This document shows positions 34,129-43,684 of a DNA stretch of 64,000 nt, in pieces (position 1 is the first letter of the stretch; each line of letters begins with the position of its first letter). Made by a program: the position numbers and the translations under genes. Below the pieces are notes generated by a model. The model made no database searches, was not told where the DNA came from, and saw only the letters and a program-made list of their open reading frames with translations. This DNA comes from Pseudomonadota bacterium (GTDB lineage: Bacteria > Pseudomonadota > Gammaproteobacteria > Pseudomonadales > Pseudohongiellaceae), in the NCBI GenBank assembly GCA_027621405.1, contig JAQCBT010000004.1, positions 1 to 64,000 of the forward strand. The letters run 5' to 3'.

Positions 34129-35858
34129 TGCGGCGTTTTTACTTCCGTAATAATGGGCAAGTCAAAGCCCTTACCAAATACAAACCAGGCCCAGAGCACC
34201 ATATTGGCGAGCAACAGGCTGCCAATCAGGGGAAAAAATAAGCTGCTCAATCCACCCACGAGCCCCACCGGGGAGAAGAGCAGATAGAGGCCCACCACGC
34301 AAGACAACAAACTGCCCGCACAGGGAATAGCGAAACGCCAGGGTGTCATGTCCACCATTCTGTGTTGGTGTATCACCCAGTTGTCCTGCCTTGGGTACAG
34401 GCGACCTACCAGCAGCATCATCGCAACCTCGATCACAAAAAGCACTGCGTAGAGATGCAGAAAGTGAATCGACACAACATCGTTCAACACAAACTGGAAC
34501 AAGCCATAGGCCAGAACATGGAAACTGACTACGAGTTTTGGCGCAAGGGAGGGGACATGGGTAGTAAACAGGCCAACGAGCACGATTGCTATCACGGGAA
34601 TATTATAGAAGCCGGTAAAGATTCGGATAACTTGCCATAGTCCCTCTGGCGCATATTGCAGCAGTGGCGCCACTGTAAAAGAGAACAATGCAATCACCAC
34701 ACTCACTCTCTTCGCCAAGCGTACCATCTGTTCATCGCTGAGCGACCTGTTACTCAGGGGAGCCCAAACGTCCAGGCAAAACAGTGTTGCCGCGCTATTG
34801 AGCAGGGAATTGAAGGAACTGAACACAGCCCCCAGCAGAACCGCAAGGAAAAATCCCGTGGCCCACACTGGCAGTACATCGCGAATCAATGTTGGGTAGG
34901 CCAGGTCGATCGTATCCAGCCCCTCCCCATAGAGATGAAAGGCGATGACACCCGGTATCATCATGAAGAACGGCACTAACACCTTGAAGAACCCGGAGAA
35001 CAGCACACCCTTCTGCCCTTCTTTCAGATCATGGGCAGCAAGCGTGCGCTGAATGACATATTGATTCGTGCACCAGTAAAACAGGTTTGCGAATATCATA
35101 CCGGTAAACAAGGTGGCGAAGGGCGTTGGGTCCGTCGGCCCACCGATGGCATTGAGCTTTTCAGTTTCAGTTGTGGTGATGATCCGCAGACCCTCACCGA
35201 TATTGCCTTCACCCAGGGCAGAGAGGCCCAGCAACGGCACGGCAATGCCAACGATCAGCAACCCGATGCCATTGATCGTGTCTGACACCGCCACGGCCTT
35301 GAGCCCACCAAACACTGCATACATGGCACCGATGCTTCCCACTGCGATAATGGTAATGAGCAGGCCCGAGCTGTAACTGACATTGAGCAATGTGGGAACG
35401 TCGAACAGCTGCAGGACAGCAATTGACCCCGAGTAGAGCACACCGGGAATAGTGACGAGTCCGTAGCCCACCATGAACAGGATGACTGTCATGCGCCGTA
35501 CGCTATCGTCAAAGCGATCACAGAGAAACTGCGGTAAGGTAGTGAACGCGCCTGCGAGATAACGCGGCAGGAAGATAAAGGCCATGCAGACTGTCGCGAA
35601 TGCCGCCGTCACTTCCCAGGCCATGCTGGAAAGATTGAATCCGTACGCGCTGCCATTGAGACCGATGAGCTGTTCTGCGGAAAGATTGGTGAGTAGCAGC
35701 GAGCCCGCGATGAAGACTGCACTGAGCCCCCTGCCTGCCAGAAAGTAGCCGTCCTGGGTACTCACCTCACCCCGGGTCTTACGCCAGGAAATGAAGGCAA
35801 CCAGCGCCATGAAGAACAGACAGCTGACTATGGTCAATGGAAGATTGCTGGAGCTCAA
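34125..35858 (-). CDS. Sodium/solute symporter (SSS family)
   Basis: This 577-residue protein has about 14 hydrophobic helices. The SSS signature region includes GYFLAGRGLSAVFIAGSLLLTNLSAEQLIG near residue 40 and the first half of the core YAVFGGLKAVAVSDTINGIGLLIVG. It imports a solute (sugar, polyol or amino acid) with sodium. The start appears to be TTG35858 (product MSSSNLPL) with a GGTAAC upstream. It is the first gene of the operon with Gfo/Idh, aldo-keto reductase and TauD, which are the likely catabolic enzymes for its cargo. Confidence 0.9.
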   Translation of the reverse strand: MSSSNLPLTIVSCLFFMALVAFISWRKTRGEVSTQDGYFLAGRGLSAVFIAGSLLLTNLSAEQLIGLNGSAYGFNLSSMAWEVTAAFATVCMAFIFLPRYLAGAFTTLPQFLCDRFDDSVRRMTVILFMVGYGLVTIPGVLYSGSIAVLQLFDVPTLLNVSYSSGLLITIIAVGSIGAMYAVFGGLKAVAVSDTINGIGLLIVGIAVPLLGLSALGEGNIGEGLRIITTTETEKLNAIGGPTDPTPFATLFTGMIFANLFYWCTNQYVIQRTLAAHDLKEGQKGVLFSGFFKVLVPFFMMIPGVIAFHLYGEGLDTIDLAYPTLIRDVLPVWATGFFLAVLLGAVFSSFNSLLNSAATLFCLDVWAPLSNRSLSDEQMVRLAKRVSVVIALFSFTVAPLLQYAPEGLWQVIRIFTGFYNIPVIAIVLVGLFTTHVPSLAPKLVVSFHVLAYGLFQFVLNDVVSIHFLHLYAVLFVIEVAMMLLVGRLYPRQDNWVIHQHRMVDMTPWRFAIPCAGSLLSCVVGLYLLFSPVGLVGGLSSLFFPLIGSLLLANMVLWAWFVFGKGFDLPIITEVKTPQ

Positions 35859-36319
35859 CTGCGTGTTACCGTTATTTCGTGTTGTGGCCAGGGACTTGTG
35901 CTGGTCGCCAGCTAGCCACTCTGTGTAATTGGTGATGAGACCGGGCCGCCAGCAAACTACATGGTGGGCTGATGCCGCTACAGCACCCTGGCGCGCAACA
36001 TAGAGTTTATCGGACCCGGCTTCCCAGAACAGGGAACTTCTGGACTGCCCGCAAGATCGCCCGTCATAGTAGCATCGAAACCGAAGCGGCTAAATCTTCC
36101 TGCGAAGGCAGAATGCAGGATTGAACAATCAGTACCCGGGGCACATCGTCCAGCGGCAGGCAGATTCTCGCGGCAAACTGGCCAGCGGGCTTCCTTTGGA
36201 GCCGCACGAGCACAATACCCAGAGCATGTGAGTTCAACTCTACTGGACAAGCGGTGAATCAGGAAATAACGTAGGGCCTCTATCTACGTCTATATAAGAA
36301 GAATGACTACGAGGTTCCC
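35859..36319. other. Divergent intergenic region
   Basis: This region separates the symporter operon and the PQQ dehydrogenase operon. A 90-codon open frame (35978-36250, minus) has no family signal or ribosome site and is probably chance. A TATATAAG near 36290 may be part of the rightward promoter. No regulator gene or repeat was seen. Confidence 0.5.
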
Positions 36320-38032
36320 ATGGGAAGAATGTCACGCCCGCTGGTGCTGTTGGCACTTTTGCTGCCAGTCACCACGCAGTTAGCCGCCCAGACTGCGATC
36401 CAGAACTACAACCCGGTTACCGATGCCCGCCTGATCAATCCCGAGGATCACAACTGGTTGTCCTATCGCGGCAATCTGGAAGGCTGGGGCTACAGTGCCC
36501 TGGACCAGATCAATACCGACAATGTGGCGGAGCTGGAACCGGTCTGGTCATTCTCCACCGGCGTCACTGGCGGCCACGAGGCACCGCCGATCGTGAATGA
36601 CGGTGTCATGTTTATCACTACACCGGAAAACCTGGTGTATGCCCTGGATGCGGTCAGTGGCGAGATGCTGTGGCGTTACCAGCATGACCTTCCGCAGACC
36701 TATATCGCCTTTCACCGGACCAACCGCGGTGTTGCCCTGTACGAGGACAAGGTCTTCACGGCCACCCTCGACGCCAGGATGATTGCCCTGGATGCGGCAA
36801 CCGGCGAGAAGCTCTGGGACACCCCGCTGCAAGACAACAATTTCGGCTACTACATCACCATGGCGCCACTGGCTATCGATGGCAAGGTCATGGTGGGCAC
36901 GTCCGGTGGCGAGCTGGGTATTCGTGGATTCGTCGTGGCGCTGGACGCCGACACCGGCGAGGAGCTGTGGCGAACCTACACCGTACCCGCGCCGGGTGAG
37001 CCGGGAAACGAGACCTGGCCCGGTGAATCCTGGCGCACCGGGGGCGCGGCGGTTTGGGTGCCGGGTCACTACGATGCACAGCGGGGCCTGGCCTATTTTG
37101 GAACAGGCAATCCGGGTCCGTGGATTGGCGATCAGCGCCCGGGCGACAACCTCTATACCAACTCGGTCATCGCGCTGGATGTTCAGAGCGGAGCAATCCG
37201 CGCCCATCACCAGTTCCACTGGAATGGCAGCTGGGACTGGGATGAGGTCTCCACCCCGATCCTGATGCCGGTAGAACGCAACGGTCGCATCTTCGATGCG
37301 CTGGTGCATGCGGGCCGTAACGGTTACCTGTGGACCCTGGAGCGACACGATGATCGCATCGGTTTCATCGATGCCGAGCCCTACGTCTACCAGAATGCCT
37401 TCGCCAGTATCGATCCCGAAACCGGTCGACCCACTTACGACCCGGCCCATAAACCAACAACCGGTTCGACAACCGACTTCTGCCCATCGCTGTGGGGCGG
37501 GAAAGACTGGCCACCGGCCGCCTATAACCCGGTGACGGGACTCGTCTATATTCCGGCCAATGACAATCACTGCGGTGTCATAGAAGGTCGCGAAGTCACC
37601 TATATGCCCGGCAGTTCCTACACCGGCGCCCGCACCCAGTTCACCCTGCGTGAAGGCAGCGACACCATCGGCGAGATCCAGGCCTGGAATATGGACACCG
37701 GCGAGGAAGTCTGGACCCGCGAGTTCGCCGATCACAACTGGGGCGGCATTGTCACCACCGCCGGCAACCTGATCTTCAGCGGCGGCACGCCGGACCGCTT
37801 CTTCCGGGCCCACAACGCAAGCACCGGCGAGGAGTTATGGCGCTTCCGTACCAACTCGGGAATCATCGGTGTACCCACAACCTTCGCCGTCGATGGCAAG
37901 CAGTACGTGGCCATTCAATCGGGCTGGGGTGTTGATGCGGCCGCGAAGACGGCACGCATCGATCAGCAGCGAGGAACCCGCACCTTCGTGCCACAGGGTG
38001 GTGTCGTGTGGGTATTTGCCTTGCCGGACTAA
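36320..38032 (+). CDS. PQQ-dependent alcohol dehydrogenase (quinoprotein), exported
   Basis: This 570-residue periplasmic beta-propeller has a signal peptide ending QLAAQ and many propeller blades of the type ALDAATGEKLW (Trp docking). The PQQ/metal region near the end of blade four reads WDWDEV, with Asp306 (catalytic) and Asp308. The +2 Asp is the feature linked to lanthanide-dependent XoxF/PQQ-ADHs. The alcohol substrate is unknown. GAGG precedes ATG36320. It is followed by a glucose-dehydrogenase-like quinoprotein 15 bp downstream. Electrons would go to the cytochrome c at 42136. Confidence 0.9.
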   Translation: MGRMSRPLVLLALLLPVTTQLAAQTAIQNYNPVTDARLINPEDHNWLSYRGNLEGWGYSALDQINTDNVAELEPVWSFSTGVTGGHEAPPIVNDGVMFITTPENLVYALDAVSGEMLWRYQHDLPQTYIAFHRTNRGVALYEDKVFTATLDARMIALDAATGEKLWDTPLQDNNFGYYITMAPLAIDGKVMVGTSGGELGIRGFVVALDADTGEELWRTYTVPAPGEPGNETWPGESWRTGGAAVWVPGHYDAQRGLAYFGTGNPGPWIGDQRPGDNLYTNSVIALDVQSGAIRAHHQFHWNGSWDWDEVSTPILMPVERNGRIFDALVHAGRNGYLWTLERHDDRIGFIDAEPYVYQNAFASIDPETGRPTYDPAHKPTTGSTTDFCPSLWGGKDWPPAAYNPVTGLVYIPANDNHCGVIEGREVTYMPGSSYTGARTQFTLREGSDTIGEIQAWNMDTGEEVWTREFADHNWGGIVTTAGNLIFSGGTPDRFFRAHNASTGEELWRFRTNSGIIGVPTTFAVDGKQYVAIQSGWGVDAAAKTARIDQQRGTRTFVPQGGVVWVFALPD

Positions 38033-38047
38033 ATTAATCAATGTGAC

Positions 38048-39988
38048 ATGGCACCTACTATGAAGATCAGCCCTGCTCTCTCGTCAATCGCACTCATCGC
38101 GACACTGGCATCGCTTGGCGATGTCGCTTCTGCGCAAACACCGGACTGGTCCTATTGGGGTGGCAGCAAGGCCTTCAATCGCTATTCCCCCGCCGACCAG
38201 ATCAATGCGAATAACGTCGAGGACCTGCGCATCGCGTGGTCACGACCGGCCGTTGATCGGTCCATCACCCGCCAGTTCCCGCAACTGAGAATCTCCGGCG
38301 ATCTGCGCGGCACACCGATCTATCACGACGGCGTGCTCTATGTCTCCAATGGCATCGGGCTTGTGGAGGCTTTCGACCCTGCCAGCGGTGAGACTCTGTG
38401 GGTTCAGAGTCTTGAGGAAAACACATTACAGGCCGCACGCGGCAATGGCACGCGTGGCGTGGAACTCTGGCAGGATGGCAGCCAGTCTCGATTGCTGGCA
38501 GTACGGGGCGGCACGCTCTACGCACTGGATCCCGACACCGGCGCGTTGCAAACCGATTTCGCCGACAACGGCCGGCTCAACCTCGTTCCTGAAGGCGCCG
38601 AAACCTTCAGCCTGGTTTCCAGTGGTCCGCTGGTCGTGAACGATGTCATCGTGATTACCGGCACTGTGGATGGTGCGGGTGACAGCGGTACTACCTGGCG
38701 TGGTGTGGCCTCGGAAGACGTGCGCGGTTTCGACGTGAACAGCGGCGAGTTACTGTGGACTTTCCATGCCGTGCCCAGGGAAGGCGAGTTTGGTACCGAG
38801 ACCTGGGGCAATGACAGCTGGCGCGATTCCGGCGACCTTGGCTCCTGGTGTTGCCTGAGCGCAGACGAGGAACTGGGTTATGTCTACGTTCCCTTCACCG
38901 CACCAACTGCTGCTTACTACGGCGGTCACCGCCCCGGCGACAACCTGTTCTCCAACAGCCTCGTGGCAATCGATGTCAGCAACGGTGAGAGAGTCTGGCA
39001 TTTCCAGATGGTGCATCACGATGTCTGGGAGTACGACAACGTCGGCCCACCGGTACTCGGTGACATCGTTGTAGACGGCCGCCCCATAAAGGCTGTTATG
39101 CAAACCAACAAGACCGGATGGGTCTACGTGTTTGATCGGGTCACCGGCGAATCGGTCTGGCCCATAGAAGAGTTACCCGTGCCGCAATCGGATGTGCCCG
39201 GTGAGCAACTTTCGGCTACACAGCCCTTCCCTACCAAGCCAGCACCCATTGCCACACAGGGCATTACCCTGGAGAACATCATCGACTATCCGGAGATCGG
39301 CCAGATCGCTCGCGCCACAGTGGCCAATTTCGTGATCGGCCCGATCTTCACGCCACCGACGGTCATCAGCGACGAGCCCGGCGGCAACCAGGGCACGCTT
39401 ACCCTGCCGGGTTCCTGGGGATCTGCGAACTGGAACACCGGCGCCTTCGATCCGGAAACCGGTTACTACTACGGCTTCACCAATGATATTCCGCGGGTGT
39501 ATCGGCTGGAGGCAATGGACGATCCGGAGGCCGAGATGGAATACTGGAGCCCAAACCGGGAAGCGCCCTACCTCGACGGCATTCCATTGACCAAGCCACC
39601 CTGGGGTCGCATCACGGCCATCGACATGAATCGGGGCGAGCATGTGTGGCAGGTCGCGAATGGCGACTCACTGTCCGATCATCCCGATCTCGCCAACCTG
39701 AACCTGAGTGACCTGGGTATCGCCAGTCGCCCAGCGGCGCTGGTGACCGGAGCCTTGTTGTTCATCGGTGAGGGCAGCAACAACCACGGCGGCACCCAGC
39801 CCAATATGTGGGGAACGGGTTTCATGGCCTATGACAAGGCGACGGGCGAATTATTGTGGCGCACCGAATTACCCTCGGCCACAACCAGTTCCCCCATGAG
39901 TTATGTGCACGAGGGCAAGCAATACATCGTTGTCGCTGTGGGCAGCCTGGGCGATCCGGGTCAATGGGTAGCACTGGCCCTGCCCTGA
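38048..39988 (+). CDS. PQQ-dependent dehydrogenase, membrane glucose dehydrogenase-like, exported
   Basis: This 646-residue quinoprotein has a signal peptide ending VASAQ and opens DWSYWGGSKAFNRYSPADQI, with propeller repeats DPASGETLW and VNSGELLW. It resembles the soluble-domain part of glucose/quinate-type PQQ dehydrogenases, including FQMVHHDVWEYDNVGPPV. In this position relatives usually have Asp-x-Asp, but here Glu328 and Asp330 (EYD) are present. This may alter metal choice or weaken activity. ATG38048 is used, and ATG38060 is possible. It lies 15 bp after the previous dehydrogenase. Confidence 0.9.
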   Translation: MAPTMKISPALSSIALIATLASLGDVASAQTPDWSYWGGSKAFNRYSPADQINANNVEDLRIAWSRPAVDRSITRQFPQLRISGDLRGTPIYHDGVLYVSNGIGLVEAFDPASGETLWVQSLEENTLQAARGNGTRGVELWQDGSQSRLLAVRGGTLYALDPDTGALQTDFADNGRLNLVPEGAETFSLVSSGPLVVNDVIVITGTVDGAGDSGTTWRGVASEDVRGFDVNSGELLWTFHAVPREGEFGTETWGNDSWRDSGDLGSWCCLSADEELGYVYVPFTAPTAAYYGGHRPGDNLFSNSLVAIDVSNGERVWHFQMVHHDVWEYDNVGPPVLGDIVVDGRPIKAVMQTNKTGWVYVFDRVTGESVWPIEELPVPQSDVPGEQLSATQPFPTKPAPIATQGITLENIIDYPEIGQIARATVANFVIGPIFTPPTVISDEPGGNQGTLTLPGSWGSANWNTGAFDPETGYYYGFTNDIPRVYRLEAMDDPEAEMEYWSPNREAPYLDGIPLTKPPWGRITAIDMNRGEHVWQVANGDSLSDHPDLANLNLSDLGIASRPAALVTGALLFIGEGSNNHGGTQPNMWGTGFMAYDKATGELLWRTELPSATTSSPMSYVHEGKQYIVVAVGSLGDPGQWVALALP

Positions 39989-40022
39989 TGAATGAGGAAT
40001 CACGGATGAGGAATACACCGCG

Positions 40023-40355
40023 ATGAGCTTCGGCATAAGCAAGACCATACCCGCCTCTCGCGGCCAGGAAGGCATCGATTGTCTCTACGATGGCTCACGC
40101 AGCGACTTCGAGTTTCACATGGCGGGCACGCCGTCCAAGCTGAAGGTCGGTGACTATGTCTACACGATCTTTCAGGACCAGTTGGTCGGGCGCTGCAAGA
40201 TCATCGAATTCATAGGCGGCGCCAGTAATCCCAAATCCGGCAGGGCTCGCACCCTGATCATGGTGGCCTGTCCCGGCGAACGGCTCAAGAAACCCATTCC
40301 GCGCAAGGGCCACCGTGGCACACGTTACTACGATGGTTCCGACTGGAAATCCTGA
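40023..40355 (+). CDS. Uncharacterised 110-residue protein within the PQQ dehydrogenase operon
   Basis: The protein lacks a signal peptide, unlike its neighbours, so it is cytoplasmic. It has KLKVGDYVYTIFQDQLVGRCKI and RARTLIMVACPGERL, a beta-rich pattern of the kind seen in PUA/ASCH RNA-binding folds, but this is only a visual guess. It is rich in Gly, Lys and Arg near the end (KGHRGTRYYDGSDWKS). It lies 34 bp after the second quinoprotein gene and six bases before the third, so it is translated from the same message. Function unknown. Confidence 0.65.
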   Translation: MSFGISKTIPASRGQEGIDCLYDGSRSDFEFHMAGTPSKLKVGDYVYTIFQDQLVGRCKIIEFIGGASNPKSGRARTLIMVACPGERLKKPIPRKGHRGTRYYDGSDWKS

Positions 40356-40361
40356 AAAACC

Positions 40362-42113
40362 ATGAACCGCACCGTCTTTCCATTGCTTCTACTGCTGCTG
40401 ACGATCGAGAGCTATGGCCAGACACCTCCCCTGGCTCCCGTCACTGATGCATTATTGCAGGCACCTCCGGCGGGTTCCTGGTTGCACTGGCGTGGCGGCG
40501 CGAACGCCTGGGGCTATTCCAGCCTCGATCAAATCAACCGCGACAATGTTGCGCAATTACGGCTCGTCTGGTCCTGGGCCATGGACGATACTGGCGCAGG
40601 AGAAGCAGCTCCCCTGGTGCACGACGGAGTTCTCTTCCTGCCAAATCCTCGTGGGGTAATCCAGGCACTGGACGCCGCATCGGGTGATCTGCTCTGGGAA
40701 TACCGGCCCGGACGAACACCTGCCGCTGCGGGTGCGAACCCCATAACAGCCGCCGAGTTGGGTGATGCTGCCATGTCGCCTACGGCCTATGCAGGTGTTG
40801 GTCGAGGGGTGCAGAAGAACATTGCCCTCTATGGCACAGCCGTGTACGCGGCCACGGAGAACGCTTCGATAGTGGCGCTGGATGCCAGCACTGGCACCCT
40901 GCTCTGGGAACAGCGAGTGGCAGATCCGGCCCTGGGGTATCACTATACAGCTGGCCCCATTGTGGCCAATGGTGTCCTGGTAACTGGTATTACCGGCTGC
41001 ACACGCTATAAAGAGGATGTGTGTTTTATTACGGGCCATGACCCTGACACCGGTGCCGAATTGTGGCGCACATCTACAGTTGCCCGACCTGGCGAAGCAG
41101 GGGGCGATAGCTGGGGAGATCTACCCCTGCAGTTCCGAGCGGGAAGCGATGCCTGGATCGCAGGCAGCTACGATCCTGAAACCAACCTGGTGTACTGGGG
41201 CACTGCCCAGGCCAAGCCCTGGGCCAGGGTCGCGCGAGGCACGGATGGGGCAGCCCTGTATACAAACTCGACTCTGGCCCTGGATCCGCTCACCGGTGAC
41301 ATGGTCTGGTACTACCAGCATCTACCTGGCGAAAGCCATGACATGGATGAGGCATTCGAGAACCTGCTGATCGATATCGGTGGGCGACGCTCGCTGTTCA
41401 AGATTGGCAAGCTCGGCATACTCTGGCAACTGGATCGCGAGACAGGTGGTTATATTCAGGCCGTTGATCTTGGCTACCAGAATATAGTCAATCTGGACCC
41501 GGTCACAGGCACCGTTCGTTACCGGGACGGAATGCTCCCCCGCATCGGTGTGGAGCTGGATATGTGCCCTAGCACATCGGGTTTCAAGAGTTGGCGTGCC
41601 ATGGCCTACACCCCGCAGTTCAACCTGCTCTACATTCCCATGACACTAAATTGCGAGCTGGCGACCTTTGGCCCCGTGGAACAAGTGTTAGGGGGCGGTG
41701 GTACTGGCCCGGTGCGGCGTATCAATACGCCACATCCCGATGCCGGTGACGATCTCGGTGAGATACTTGCTGTCAGAATTCCCGGTGGTAATGTGGCCTG
41801 GCGCTACCGCTCACGTCCCACTATCAATACTGCTACCCTGGCCACAGCAGGTGGGCTGGTATTTGCAGGTGACTGGGATCGCTATGTGTATGCGCTGGAT
41901 GCAGAGACTGGCGAGAAACTGTGGCAGTCACGTGTGAGCACGTCAGCACAGGGCTTCCCGATAAGCTACAGTGTAGACGGCAAACAATACATTGCTTTAC
42001 CGGCCGCAAGTTCGGGAGCGAGTTGGGCATCAATGCTGCCCAGGGACCTGTCACCTGAATTGCGTCGACCCCGCGGAGGCAACTCATTGCATGTATTTGC
42101 CTTGCCTGACTAG
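40362..42113 (+). CDS. Third PQQ-dependent alcohol dehydrogenase-like quinoprotein
   Basis: This 583-residue exported propeller has a signal peptide ending ESYGQ and blade motifs ALDAASGDLLW and ALDASTGTLLW. Its metal region reads HDMDEAF (Asp327, Asp329), the Asp-x-Asp layout again. Two cysteines in GITGCTRYKEDVC suggest a disulfide, different from the vicinal Cys pair of classic methanol dehydrogenase. It ends GGNSLHVFALPD, as in its paralogue (VWVFALPD). Three different quinoproteins in one operon suggest a range of alcohol or sugar substrates. Confidence 0.9.
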   Translation: MNRTVFPLLLLLLTIESYGQTPPLAPVTDALLQAPPAGSWLHWRGGANAWGYSSLDQINRDNVAQLRLVWSWAMDDTGAGEAAPLVHDGVLFLPNPRGVIQALDAASGDLLWEYRPGRTPAAAGANPITAAELGDAAMSPTAYAGVGRGVQKNIALYGTAVYAATENASIVALDASTGTLLWEQRVADPALGYHYTAGPIVANGVLVTGITGCTRYKEDVCFITGHDPDTGAELWRTSTVARPGEAGGDSWGDLPLQFRAGSDAWIAGSYDPETNLVYWGTAQAKPWARVARGTDGAALYTNSTLALDPLTGDMVWYYQHLPGESHDMDEAFENLLIDIGGRRSLFKIGKLGILWQLDRETGGYIQAVDLGYQNIVNLDPVTGTVRYRDGMLPRIGVELDMCPSTSGFKSWRAMAYTPQFNLLYIPMTLNCELATFGPVEQVLGGGGTGPVRRINTPHPDAGDDLGEILAVRIPGGNVAWRYRSRPTINTATLATAGGLVFAGDWDRYVYALDAETGEKLWQSRVSTSAQGFPISYSVDGKQYIALPAASSGASWASMLPRDLSPELRRPRGGNSLHVFALPD

Positions 42114-42135
42114 GTCCTACCGACAAACAGGCCCA

Positions 42136-42585
42136 ATGAAAAAATACACGTATCCCATTTATTCTGTAAGCCGAGGGCGACTACTGGGCATACTCCTGCT
42201 GATAGTCGGGAGCCTCGCTGCCGCACAGGACGGAAATCCTCTTCTGCAAGGACTATATTCAGAAGCACAGGCAGCCCGTGGCGCACTCGCCTACGGTGAA
42301 AACTGCGCTAGCTGCCATGCCAACGATCTGCGTGGAAACAGCAATAGCCCAGCGCTTACTGGACTCAGTTTTCTGTTCCTATGGGAGGGAAGAGACCTGG
42401 CAGAACTCTTTACCCGCCTGAGCACTGACATGCCCACTGATCGTCCTGGTTCGTTGCCGACTGACACCTATCTGGATCTTCTCGCCTTCCTCCTGCAACA
42501 CAATGGATACCCTGCGTCTACCGCAAGTCTGGATATGGCCAGGCTGGCGGGTGAACCAGTTACCATCGTCCCGCCGCCGCAGTAG
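42136..42585 (+). CDS. Cytochrome c (class I-like), exported
   Basis: This 149-residue protein has a signal peptide (LLGILLLIVGSLAAAQ) and a single heme site GENCASCHAND (Cys57, Cys60, His61). A Met in STDMPTDRPGSL is the likely sixth ligand. It matches the small cytochromes that take electrons from PQQ alcohol dehydrogenases. ATG42136 is 22 bp after the third quinoprotein stop, so the operon is dehydrogenases then electron acceptor. The upstream longer frame overlaps the dehydrogenase and is not the gene. Confidence 0.92.
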   Translation: MKKYTYPIYSVSRGRLLGILLLIVGSLAAAQDGNPLLQGLYSEAQAARGALAYGENCASCHANDLRGNSNSPALTGLSFLFLWEGRDLAELFTRLSTDMPTDRPGSLPTDTYLDLLAFLLQHNGYPASTASLDMARLAGEPVTIVPPPQ

Positions 42586-42715
42586 TTTGGCGACGAATAT
42601 TGGCGACATTCGGAGGGCGCAAGCATCGAATTATGGGACAGAGTGCGCCTTTCTTATCTGCTTCGTCCTGTTAGAATAAGTTCCTCGCCGCATTGTTATA
42701 GAGTCCCCGGAATCC

Positions 42716-43672
42716 ATGTTGCAGCAAATCAAAGATGATGACCGTGAACTGGTCACGCTACTGGAGCAGGCGCACCAGGCCCTGGCCAGGCAGTGGCTGG
42801 GCGATCCATTCGTTATCGAGGTCATGCTGACCAGCATCATCGCCAAGGGACACGTGTTATTGGTTGATGTGCCCGGCGTGGGCAAGACCACTCTGGCCAA
42901 GAGCATGGCCCAGGTGCTGGGGCTCGACTTCAACCGCATCCAGTTCACCAACGACATTCTGCCCGCCGACATTCTTGGCGGCAGCATCTACAATCCCAGC
43001 GATGGCAAGTTCAACTTTGCGCCTGGCCCCATCTTCACCGACTTCCTGCTGGCAGACGAAATCAATCGGGGACCGACAAGAAGCCAGTCTGCTTTCCTGC
43101 AGGCCATGGAAGAAGGCTATGTCGCCGCCGAGGGTGTCAACTACCCGCTGTCTGAGTTGTTTACCGTCATCGCTACCCAGAACCCGATCGACTTCGATAG
43201 CACCAACCCCTTGCCGGAAGCACAACTCGATCGCTTCCTCACCTCCGTGAGTCTTGGCTATCCGAGTGAAGAGGCCGAACTGCATCTGCTGGGAGCCTAT
43301 GGCGAGGAAACTCGCGCTATCCCTCCGGCCATTCTGAACAAGGATTCGGTTGCGCGCCTGCGCCGCGCCTGCGAGGCAGTATTCCTGCACGAAGACCTGA
43401 TGCGTTACATCGTCGAGATCGCGCGCAAGACCCGCAGTGACCAGCGCATAAAGCTGGGCATCTCGCCGCGGGGTTCCATGCACCTTGCTACCGCCAGCAA
43501 GGCCTACGCCCTGGTGAAGGGACGCCAGCAGGTGTTACCCGAAGACATCCAGAAACTCATACCCCCGGTCTGGGATCATCGAATCCTGCCCCGACACGGG
43601 CGCGACAACGACAGCCTGCATGCCCATGAAATCCTGCAGGACATCGTCGAGCAGGTAGCCGTCCCCCGCTAA
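42716..43672 (+). CDS. MoxR-type AAA+ ATPase
   Basis: This 318-residue protein has a Walker A motif GVGKTTLA, Walker B LLADEINR, a sensor-type TQNPIDF and the C-terminal lid. MoxR ATPases act as chaperones for metal or cofactor insertion and for cell-envelope proteins, usually with a DUF58 partner as here. ATG42716 follows a spacer of 130 bp after the cytochrome. It is the first gene of the MoxR-DUF58-transglutaminase operon (12 bp to the next gene). Confidence 0.95.
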   Translation: MLQQIKDDDRELVTLLEQAHQALARQWLGDPFVIEVMLTSIIAKGHVLLVDVPGVGKTTLAKSMAQVLGLDFNRIQFTNDILPADILGGSIYNPSDGKFNFAPGPIFTDFLLADEINRGPTRSQSAFLQAMEEGYVAAEGVNYPLSELFTVIATQNPIDFDSTNPLPEAQLDRFLTSVSLGYPSEEAELHLLGAYGEETRAIPPAILNKDSVARLRRACEAVFLHEDLMRYIVEIARKTRSDQRIKLGISPRGSMHLATASKAYALVKGRQQVLPEDIQKLIPPVWDHRILPRHGRDNDSLHAHEILQDIVEQVAVPR

Positions 43673-43684
43673 GGGAAATTTCAC

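Noticed and set aside
35978..36250. 90-codon minus-strand frame in the gap before the PQQ operon
   Set aside because: No family signal, ribosome site or conserved context; kept only as part of the intergenic note.
36548..37813. 421-codon minus-strand frame
   Set aside because: Antisense of the first PQQ dehydrogenase, whose propeller motifs are plain.
41992..42135. Upstream extension of the cytochrome c frame
   Set aside because: It overlaps the third quinoprotein; the signal peptide begins at ATG42136.
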